Of a stretch of 64,000 nucleotides of DNA, positions 29,480 to 38,548 are shown in pieces (the first letter of the stretch is position 1; every line of letters starts with the position of its first letter). The stretch lies in contig LGRX02024703.1 of the NCBI GenBank assembly GCA_001247695.2, positions 1 to 64,000 on the forward strand, written 5' to 3'. Both the position numbers and the translations under genes were made by a program. This DNA comes from Cymbomonas tetramitiformis. Taxonomy: Eukaryota; Chlorophyta; Pyramimonadophyceae; Pyramimonadales; Pyramimonadaceae. The notes beneath the pieces are model-generated. The model saw only the letters and a list, made by a program, of their open reading frames with translations. It ran no database searches and was not told where the DNA came from.

Positions 29480-30760
29480 CATGCAGCCTCCGCGCACCCT
29501 TTGCCCCTGGGTCATATGGTCCTTTCATGCACGCTATGCACCTTTCTACAGTACGCGCACCCTCGCCCATCCCTCCCCACCCACGACTCGCAACGCCGCT
29601 GCTCAACCTTTGGCCGCTGATTCGCAACCGCAGATGAAGCAGCATAAGGCACGGCGCCGGGGAGAGCGCCGCACGCGCCACGCGCCTGATTCGGCGCGGA
29701 GCGGAGCAGCCTCCCCGCACCCTTTGCCACTGGGTCCTATGATCCTTGCGTGCACACTATGCACCTAGCTATCTACCGTACGCGCACCCTCGCGCATCCC
29801 TCCCCACCCACGACTCGCAGCGCCGCTGCTCACCCTTTGGCCGCTGATTCGCAACCGCAGATGAAGCAGCATAAGGCACAGCGCCGGGGAGAGCGCCGCA
29901 CGCGCCACGCGCCTGATTCGGCGCGGAGCGGAGCAGCCTCCCCGCACCCTTTGTCCCTGGGTCCTATGGTCCTTGCGTGCACACTATGCACCTATCTACC
30001 GTACGCGCACCCTCGCGCATCCCTCCCCACCCACGACCTGCAGCGCCGCTGCTCACCCTTTGGCCGCTGATTCGCAACCGCAGATGAAGCAGCATAAGGC
30101 ACAGCGCCGGGGAGAGCGCCGCACGCGCCACGCGCCTGATTCGGCGCGGAGCGGAGCAGCCTCCCCGCACCCTTTGTCCCTGGGTCCTATGGTCCTTGCG
30201 TGCACACTATGCACCTATCTACCGTACGCGCACCCTCGCGCATCCCTCCCCACCCACGACCTGCAGCGCCGCTGCTCACCCTTTGGCCGCTGATTCGCAA
30301 CCGCAGATGAAGCAGCATAAGGCACAGCGCCGGGGAGAGCGCCGCACGCGCCACGCGCCTGATTCGGCGCGGAGCGGAGCAGCCTCCCCGCACCCTTTGT
30401 CCATGGGTCCTATGGTCCTTGCGTGCACACTATGCACCTATCTACCGTACGCGCACCCTCGCGCATCCCTCCCCACCCACGACCTGCAGCGCCGCTGCTC
30501 ACCCTTTGGCCGCTGATTCGCAACCGCAGATGAAGCAGCATAAGGCACAGCGCCGGGGAGAGCGCCGCACGCGCCACGCGCCTGATTCGGCGCGGAGCGG
30601 AGCAGCCTCCCCGCACCCTTTGTCCCTGGGTCCTATGTTCCTTGCGTGCACCCTATGCACCTTTCTACAAAGAAATAAACAAAGATATATGCGGGGAAAA
30701 AAAACAATCCCACCCATGACTCGCTGTTCACCCCTTGGCCGCTGATTCGCAACCGCAGAT
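29480..30760. repeat. 223-bp satellite array, block 2
   Basis: Copies of CCGCTGATTCGCAACC start at 29614, 29841, 30064, 30287, 30510 and 30739, mostly 223 bp apart and nearly identical in the middle. The last copy is truncated. Each unit also carries GATTCGGCGCGGAGCGGAGC and TGCGTGCAC.CTATGCACC. Confidence 0.95.
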
Positions 30761-32094
30761 GAACAGTCGCCCGACAGGCTGCTGACCAGGCACCCGCGGA
30801 GTGGCGGCTGCGTTCACTAGATGAAGGGCGGGCGGGCGGGATCCCGTACGGGAAGGGAGGGGAAGGAAAAGTTCACGGTCTTACCGGGTTTTCCTCGACC
30901 ACTCCTCCAGCGACCGGGGGAGGCCGCCTCCCTGCACGGTTGCAGCTTCGGAGGCCTGCGCACCAGTTCACGAAAGCATGTTTGAATCCACTGCGGAAAC
31001 CATGGGATATTCCCACAGCAGTGGCATCCCACAGCGTGCATGCCGGAAAACAGGGGAGTCCGCATACCTGAATGAATGCGCACAGCCGGTGACTTTTCCT
31101 AAGCACGTGATTCCGCACCAGGGCGCAGTCACCGGCTGTGTGTATCCACATATTCGCTGACCACCTATTTACGCAGAAACTTTCAGGAGCCGTCCGCTCT
31201 TTCAGTCGAACAGCGGTTAACTAATTAAGCCACGAACCTATCCAACATGCACATCCACAAGAGACAAGCATGGGGCACGTAACCTTTGGAGCGAGTGCGG
31301 CCTGGCCTGCATACCTGAATGAATACGCACAGCCGGTGACTTTTCCTAAGCACGTGATTCCGCACCAGGGCGCAGTCACCGGCTGTGTGTATCCACATAT
31401 TCGCTGACCACCTATTTACGCAGAAACTTTCAGGAGCCGTCCGCTCTTTCAGTCGAACAGCGGTTAACTAATTAAGCCACGAACCTATCCAACATGCACA
31501 TCCACAAGAGACAAGCATGGGGCACGTAACCTTTGGAGCGAGTGCGGCCTGCCCTGCCTCGCTGCCAACCGTGGCCGTCCTTGCCCGTTTAGGTGCACCT
31601 TGTTCAGCAGCGCCCGTTGCTCCTGTCCGGGTACTCTCCATTCTTAAGTAACAGTACTCGCTTTTAAAAGTAAACTAACTGTTCTGCATACATTGCAACA
31701 GAACTGCTTTCTGTCACCCGCGTGATTCAAGAAAAAAGTAAAACTACTTACCAGCCATTTTCTTTCTCGACCTTCTGCTACTTAAATTAAATAAACAAAA
31801 AAATAAACTGTTACAGTTTAACTGTTTTTTGAAAACTTCAACTTCAAGAACCTAACTTGGTTTCTTGGCTACGTTACCTCTATCTCTTACCAGCTATGGT
31901 GCGCGTGGCCACTAAAATCGGCTACCTTTCGGCTCCCTACTGGTTTAGCCGAGACAGGTATGATACGATCTGTATGTGACGCATCCCACCTATCTACTGA
32001 ACGATGATGTATACCCCTGCCTGCGTTCATACCTGGCCGCCATTCGCCAGTCGCTCCACTCCTGTCAATTGGCCACAGACCAGAGAATTGCACA
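30761..32094. other. Non-coding stretch with a tandem duplication
   Basis: No convincing gene. Contains the 247-bp duplication annotated separately and AT-rich sequence at 31650-31850. Short ORFs here do not look coding. Confidence 0.4.
31063..31556. repeat. 247-bp tandem duplication with an internal hairpin
   Basis: CATACCTGAATGAAT starts at 31063 and again at 31310; the copies are nearly identical. Each holds ACAGCCGGTGACT and, about 31 bases on, its exact inverse AGTCACCGGCTGT, so each copy could fold a 13-bp stem. Confidence 0.9.
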
Positions 32095-32425
32095 TCTACC
32101 ATTCAGGATCCTCGTTTACCACGGTTTACCAGCTCCGTCTCTATATTTATACTACATTGCGAAGTTTTATATCCATTTAGCATTAGGCCACGACCATTTA
32201 CCATTCCAGATCCTCGTTTACCACGCTCCGTTCTGAAATTACCAGGCTTTTACCATGCTTCAACCTATGTTACCGCAAATTACCAATGATTTACCGTCAG
32301 TTTTTTTTATATATAAATATTTTAACGTTTACCACCTGATTACCACCCCACATAGGGGCTTACCGCCGTTTACCACCAGTTTACCACATTTTAACACCAG
32401 TTTACCACATTTTACCACGATTCCT
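32095..32425. repeat. Dense cluster of TTTACCA motifs
   Basis: Well over ten TTACC/TTTACCAC occurrences, partly as longer direct repeats (GATCCTCGTTTACCACG twice; CAGTTTACCACATTTTA twice). The cluster ends just at the 3' end of the MULE-like ORF, so it may be a subterminal repeat of that element. Confidence 0.7.
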
Positions 32426-32980
32426 TCTCAGTGTGGATGGACTTTTTCGATGTATTTTCGTCGGACGTGTTCGACATCTTTCAGGGACAGCAGGCTCTCA
32501 AGACTGCCAGGATTGTCGATCTTGTTGGCGGCGGCAGTCAGAGACCGCATGTTGTCGCCACACACGATGGAGATCGGTAGGTCGATGGCAAAGGCGATCT
32601 TTGCATACTTCATGAGAGCTCGCAGGCCAACCTCGTAGGAAAAAGTAGTTTCGCTCTTGGCGATGACATACATGTAAAGATAGAAAGACTGTCGCGGGCA
32701 GTTGCGGGTGTCGTCCATCGTTCTCCACAAGTGAGGCCTCTCGAAAGTGACACCGTCGGTGCCCATATCAATACGCGCACGTAGCCGGACTGTTGCTTCC
32801 CAAATGAAGCATCGGCTTTGACGGTGAAAACGTTATGAGGAGAATGGCTGGCGTATTCTCTTCTAATGTTTTCTCCCAAAACCAGGTTGGTCATGGCGAT
32901 CGCGGGGCCATACTGATCACTCCTGACAGAACGTGCAAACAAAGAAAGGGAAGTCGGTAACATAATAAAAGAGTCAGGCT

Positions 32981-33219
32981 AACATGCACAGCAAGCCCGG
33001 TCAGTCCTGGCGAAAGGGACAAATGCAACGGTTGGTACTTACTCCCGGATGGACGGCGCCCTCGCGAGCTAACCGCCCCCGACCAGAGCGGAGAGTTGCC
33101 CAGTGACTGTTTCCACGGCCCACACCGGCGGAGGTCGTTCACATTAGCGGACCCTCAAAGACGCTTTTAATATACCTTCCGAAGCATGTAGTCCCCTCGG
33201 ACCGGACATCGCAGGGGAT
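32981..33219 (-). repeat. Paralogous intron sequence, copy 1
   Basis: About 240 bp, from ATGCACAGCAAGCCCGG through GATGGACGGCGCCCTCGCG to ACATCGCAGGGGATA, nearly identical to 33990-34229. It lies inside the predicted intron 32936-33352 of the MULE-like gene (donor CAG-GTTTCG, acceptor CTGTCAG). Confidence 0.85.
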
Positions 33220-33989
33220 ACGGAATACGAAATGCAAGGAAAGTCATCGAGGAAAACGTAAACAGGATGACAGGAGGGCAGTAGGTAGAACAAAAGCAAA
33301 CAAACATTTAAAGGATACAGGAGACACGATGAGAAGGGGAAACCGAAACCTGTCATAGGAGACGATGAACGAGGCGTGACGCTCTTGGTGAGATGCCCAC
33401 TGGGCGAACGAATCAAAGTTGTCGGGCATGGAATGGCTGCGAACATAATCAGACAGCTGGGCAACGGTGTCGATGGCCTGGCTATCAGCAGCTTTCAATC
33501 GGGTGACACAGTTTTGTACTTGCTTGAGAGTTGGTAGGTCAGCCTTGCTTTCGTCAGTCCCATCCCAGAATTTCTTCACGACAGCATCGAGGACGAGTGA
33601 GGGCTTTCCACGGTGGACGGCAGCAATTTCTTGCACGGTGGATCGAAACCGTGCAGAGATGCCAACTTCTGGCACGATGGAAAGTGAAGTGGAGTGGGGG
33701 TAACCGTTCTAAAAAACATCCCATAAACCAGTATCGGGATCCAAGACGTACTTCTCGGCATATGGGCAAGCAAGGCCGTCGGCGGTCGCGTGGGTGTTGC
33801 AACCGTACGTGCGTGAATACTTGGACTGGGTGATACGCCTTAAACGGATCCCGGATTCCTCCCCTTGCTTTCGGTGTTCTTGGAAAGAAGACAGAGGGAC
33901 CCGCCCGGCCAAACGGCTCCACGATGAACGGTGAGATGGAACCTACAATACACGAGCACACTGTCAGCAACAAAGAAAAACCAACACCA

Positions 33990-34229
33990 AAACATGCACA
34001 GCAAGCCCGGTCAGCAGTCCTGGCGAAAGGGATAAATGCAACGGTTGGTACTTACTCCCGGATGGACGGCGCCCTCGCGAGCTAACCGCCCCCGACCAGA
34101 GCGGAGAGTTGCCCAGTGACAGTTTCCACGGCCTACACCGGCGGAGGTCGTTCACATTAGCGGGCCCTCAAAGACACTTTAATATACCTTCCGAAGCATG
34201 TATTCCCCTCGGACATCGCAGGGGATAAG
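33990..34229 (-). repeat. Paralogous intron sequence, copy 2
   Basis: Near-identical partner of 32981-33219, inside the predicted intron 33943-34316 (donor CAG-GTAATG, acceptor TTGTAG). Both copies are in the same orientation. Confidence 0.85.
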
Positions 34230-34774
34230 GTGAAAGATCATGGCCAAATCACATGGCAGGACATGAACAAATTGGCAGGACAGGAACAATTTGGCAGAAC
34301 GGGGGAAAAGCATTACCTGGTTCGTGGAAGCCGGTGGGAGCAGGAGGGGCTGGAAGGACGGTCTCCATGCCCGTGCTTTTCGCCTTCTTAGGCACCGGGC
34401 TTTTCGAAGGAGAGTGGACAGGCTGACTGGTAGGCAGAGTGTTGTGCGGAGGCGAGTGCGCAGCCAGCTTGCCCGCCGACTGCAACGGTCTGCGGGCGGG
34501 CGAAACATTCTGCTGGACAGAGGAAGGTTTGAAAGGTTGACGAACGCGAGAGTCATCTCCGGTCTGCACCCCCACATGAACGAACCCTGTGAAAGTGGCG
34601 AACGTGGTAGGAAATCACGAAACACAGAAAGGCAACCTGCAGGTTTTCGTGTGACCATTCCTCGGAAATGTCAAAAGCTTGAACCGCTGGAACGAAAGGG
34701 CTGGAGTTGCCACAATACAACTGCACAGCGCGTAAAACGCGCTCGTGCATTGGCCGTTCGTTTTCAGTGTTCAT

Positions 34775-35700
34775 CGCAGGGTGCGAGAGAAATGTTCTGA
34801 AAGAAAATTAGTCAACGAAGGATGTAGTAGAAGTCGCAGACACGCACTGAATGAGGAAACAACCGAACCGGCAGGTCACCTTAAAAACAGATTCCGTTGC
34901 GAAAAATATCTAGAGGATTGCCGGCTCCTCTAGAACACGTCCCATATCCCGCGCTGCGCTGGAAGATGCCAGCGCAGAACATGCGGACAGTCTGGCGGGC
35001 GGAAGAAATATCCAGGGAGGAGGGACGGATCTGGCGGGAAAGTGGTCATGGAGAATGCGAAAATATATACTTTGCGAGCGTAAAAGGCCGCTGACGACGG
35101 GGCGGAAGAAGTGTTTTTTTTAAAGTACGTACTGTCTGACAGGTATGTGGAGACAGTTGCGGCGGCTTGAACGATGAGGAGTTCTTTAGGATGCGACGTT
35201 CAAAAATACTTTGACGTGATCCGCATGTTCGTTGCCATCGATGACCCCGCTCATGTGGGATGCCGATTGGTTGTCATGATCCGGGGCTCGGGTGGGATGT
35301 GCGATTATGCGATGGAAGTCACATGTTTGGATGGCGCAACCGTGTCTCGGTACAGGTGTAAAATGGGACAGTATCTCAGAGATAGGGGACGGTATATACC
35401 CTCCCGTCTCCGACGGAGGGCCCATGCGCCCTTTGATCACACATGAAGATAGCGGATGAAGATAGCGGATGAAGACCGAGGAAGCTCCCAGAATGAAAGT
35501 TGATGACAGTGTTTCGGGTGTGGCATTCAACTGTGACACTGTAATCTTTGTGCGACAAAAGAAAGCACCGTGTCGCAAATAACATGCCATGTCAGCATGT
35601 TGCGAAAGCCGGTATTCAGTCGCATCGCATTTGTCGCGACGACGCCACACTTAAGGGCTTTTTGTGGTGCAGTTTTTTAATTTACCAATATATAAATCGA
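34775..35700. other. Upstream region of the MULE-like gene, no clear gene
   Basis: Short ORFs on both strands without motifs. A duplicated 13-mer GAAGATAGCGGAT occurs at 35444-35470. A T8 run lies near 35113. Confidence 0.4.
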
Positions 35701-35704
35701 AACT

Positions 35705-36190
35705 GATCGCGTCGCTGATTGGCGTAGCCAGCGTCTGCAAACCATCTATCTTTTGTCGTGCGATCCCTTTTCCTTGTCGTCCCATATTCATGGTGCCTAT
35801 CTCAGGTGCTCGCACTTCTTATTGGCGGTTACGCGCGATCGGTCGAAAATATCTCATGTAAGCCACCCTAAAATCTGTAGCACGTGCTCCTTCTACGTGC
35901 ACAGTCAGCTTATGGTATTTCGCGTGTGACCCATATTCATGGAGTTTATCTAATCTCACGGCTTCTCTGATTGGCGATTATGCGCGATCGGTCGGAAATA
36001 TCTTTTATACGCCATCTGAAATCTGTCGCGCTGATAAGTTCTGCATGAATATCCATAATTCGATACTACGCCCAGGAATATTCTATGCGTCTCTGATTGG
36101 CGGCAATGCTCGATCGATTTGTATAACTCTCCGGCTAGCCATATAAAGGTGACCGGTGTGGGCGGCAACATAATTATTTATGAGCGGTTA
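35705..36190. repeat. Imperfect ~130-bp repeats
   Basis: TGATTGGCG (or TTATTGGCG) followed by GCGCGATCGGTCG and AAATATCT recurs near 35716, 35820, 35968 and 36094, with CCCATATTCATGG between. Four diverged copies. Confidence 0.65.
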
Positions 36191-36334
36191 CTCCCGATCT
36201 GTCGCACTGTTTCCGTAAAAAAGGGGCCCAAAAAAGTTAAGCGCCGTGACACTTGAGACAGTTCTAGTATTATCGTGTATGTCGATGTCACTTTTTCCAT
36301 GAAAACCTGTTTCTGTCAGGGTTATGACCGATGA

Positions 36335-36425
36335 TACATGTGTCATACATGTCATACATGTCATACGTGTCATACTTGTCAGACATGTCATATCATGTCA
36401 TGTCATGTCGAGTCATGTCATATAT
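36335..36425. repeat. CATGTCATA-type microsatellite
   Basis: Head-to-tail variants of CATGTCATA and CATGT leading into the Copia insertion site. Confidence 0.85.
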
Positions 36426-36531
36426 TATAATGACAGACAGTCGTCAGTACGGTCGACTATGACTGTACATGTCATCGAGATGATAAGTCATATCATCTGT
36501 CATTTACTCAAGGTGAGACTTGAGGAACACA

Positions 36532-36865
36532 TGCGAGAAGACCCAGTCAGTAAACAGACAGGTCAAACAGGAAGCACTGCAACGCTCAGGGTTTCGCACT
36601 CAGAATCTCTCTCAACATACAGAAGATATAATATATATAGTTCTAGTATGCTGAGTGTGATGCGAAATGAGCTAGTGTGTGCTCTGTCTCATGTGACAAC
36701 CGAACTCGATCAGAGGAGATGACAATCAGGTCAGTGAGGTAATCAGAGGTGTCGAGCCGTATCGGTGATGACAGCGGTCAGGTCGAGTCGGTGATGACAG
36801 CGGTCATGACGGGTCGGTGATGACAACTCTGATGACTGAGCTCGGACTGAATGTCAACTCCAGCA
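36532..36865 (-). repeat. 3' LTR of the Copia element
   Basis: TGCGAGAAGACCC to CAACTCCAGCA. Contains the (AT)-rich ATAATATATATAG and tandem GGTGATGACAGCGGTCA motifs. Confidence 0.95.
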
Positions 36866-37570
36866 CACCACCTCGAGTGAGGTGGTCAGACCAATAACCA
36901 ATCAAACCAAGATACATGCCACTAATCCAGTGCCAGAACCAAAATCCAGAAAGATGATGGAAATGGTGGAACTGCAGTCACACCGTGTCAGGGCTGAAAA
37001 CCCCGAAAAGCTGGTCCGTAGACCCAACGTCCTGACACGGGCAGTAATCTGTCCCTGGTGCCACCCTGCTGTCGGGGGATAGTGATATGTCATGTCTCTG
37101 GAGGTCCACACACCGTGGCTGCAAGCTATATATCCGGGGTGCTTCGTCAGGGGTAGGATAAGGAGTGCCGAAGCAGGTCCAGATCCGCCCGTCACCGGAA
37201 AGACTTACTGCAGAGGGAGAATGAAGAGAGAGATCATGACTGACAGCAGCGGTGGCTCTCACGGTCGGAACAGACACTGTAAGGATACCATGACTAATGC
37301 AGTGTAGCTAATACCATAGAGTGAGCTCGGAATATCAATGTCCATATACACAAATCTATCAATGAGTGCCACATCATTTTCTATCTAATACAGTGATTCA
37401 TTTTCTAAGGAAAACAGTAACTAACATAAAGTAACCAGCCATAAGTAACTTTGAATATAGGCCAGTACCTGCAAAGCACAGTCAGCTACACAAACAACCC
37501 AAAAACAGGAAAACAGGAAAGCAAGGTACTCACAGTCAGATCATGCTGCTGCTTTCTGAATACCAGTAAA

Positions 37571-38548
37571 TCATTTCTGAATAACTGCAGCCTGAGCCTT
37601 ACCCATGGCCATATATTGCTGGAACATCTGAATGAAGTAGGGCTGCATGTCCTTGACTGGAGGAACTGGTTTGGTGTAAGGGTCTGCCAGGTTCCGAGCT
37701 GATGGGACTCTGGCACACCGAATCCAGTTCAATCTGACAAAGTCTCGGAGGACATGAAATCTGATAATCACATGCTTCACCTTCTCGGAGAGGAGGTGAT
37801 GCTCGACAATAGATCTGCATGCATCATTATCCAGCAGTAGGGGAATAGGTAACTCCAGGCGGGGCTGAGCTGAAGCTGTACTGATATATTCTCTGTTCCT
37901 GTTGTTCTGGAATTTGAGGGGGGTGATTTCATCTGTACTGAGTTCATCAGGAATTGTAGGAGAGTTTGGGCGGACTGAAGTCAGACCGTCTGCTGGCTTG
38001 TTTTGTTTGTCAAGCAGACGCCTGAGCACTGAGGTAGTCTGAAGGGAAGGCATGTCAAAGTGAATATCTGTGGCTGCTCTGTCAAGGTACTGAATAGCAT
38101 GGTCAAGATCGGAATCAAGGGGCTGCTGGGAATCAATACGGTGAGTAATAGAACCAAATATCTCAGTGAGCATGAACATCAGTGATACCAACCGCTGAGC
38201 TGCTGTACTGGCTGCAACATACTCTGACCCTGTGGAGGAGACCTCAGTGATGGTCTGCCTCCCTGAATGCCACTGCAGTATCATACCAGCCAGAAATATC
38301 ACGGAGCCAGAATAGGACCGGGCATCATTCTCTAAGTCCCTAGCCAGGTCAGCATCTGAATAACAGAACATGGTGATGACCTTGACCGGAGTCTCGGGGT
38401 AGTAAAATGCCAGAGAGTAATGAGCCGTGCTGTCCATGTACTGCGCAATTCTGATCAGAGCCTTCATAGACTCCTCAGAAGGGCATGATACAAACTGAGC
38501 CAGATAGATTACGGGATAGTAGCAGTCAGGTCGTGAGCCACGGGCCAG
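37571..38548 (-). pseudogene. Copia RNase H domain
   Basis: Separated from RT only by a TGA (38549-38551) in the same frame, after GSLL. The open frame continues LARGSRPDCYYPVIYLAQF, then the RNase H motifs CYSDADLARD, SYSGSVIFLAG, ILQWHSGRQ, EVSSTGSEYVAAS, the LLLDNDACRSI block with HLLSEKVKHVIIRFH, and the usual end NLADPYTKP. The TGA is where Copia elements often have Tyr or Trp, so a single substitution is likely. RNase H removes template RNA during reverse transcription. Confidence 0.9.

Larger units (their letters stand above)
32428..34774 (-). pseudogene. MULE-like transposase, multi-exon, disabled
   Basis: Reading leftwards: a first exon from the ATG at 34774 (MNTENERPMHERVLRAVQLY) with a donor at 34636; a Ser/Pro/Lys linker exon (34586-34317); an exon 33942-33353 with a YGCNTHATADGLAC segment and a helical part (AAVHRGKPSLVLDAVVKKFW); and a last exon from 32935 with SDQYGPAIAMTNL, VFTVKADASFG, YVIAKSETTFSYEVG and IVCGDNMRSLTAAA. 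The Asp in ADASFG, the E-rich helix and the Asp in CGDNMRSL fit the MULE transposase core. A TAG (33709-33711) and a one-base shift near 32766 break the frame, and the exon 2 frame is ambiguous. No terminal inverted repeats were identified. Confidence 0.6.

Noticed and set aside
28240..30745. Chains of 60-180-codon ORFs on both strands
   Set aside because: They recur every 223 bp with the satellite and exist on both strands; they reflect repeat periodicity, not genes.
28310..30760. CRISPR-like array
   Set aside because: Units are contiguous 223-bp satellites with no short repeat plus unique spacer structure, in a eukaryotic context.
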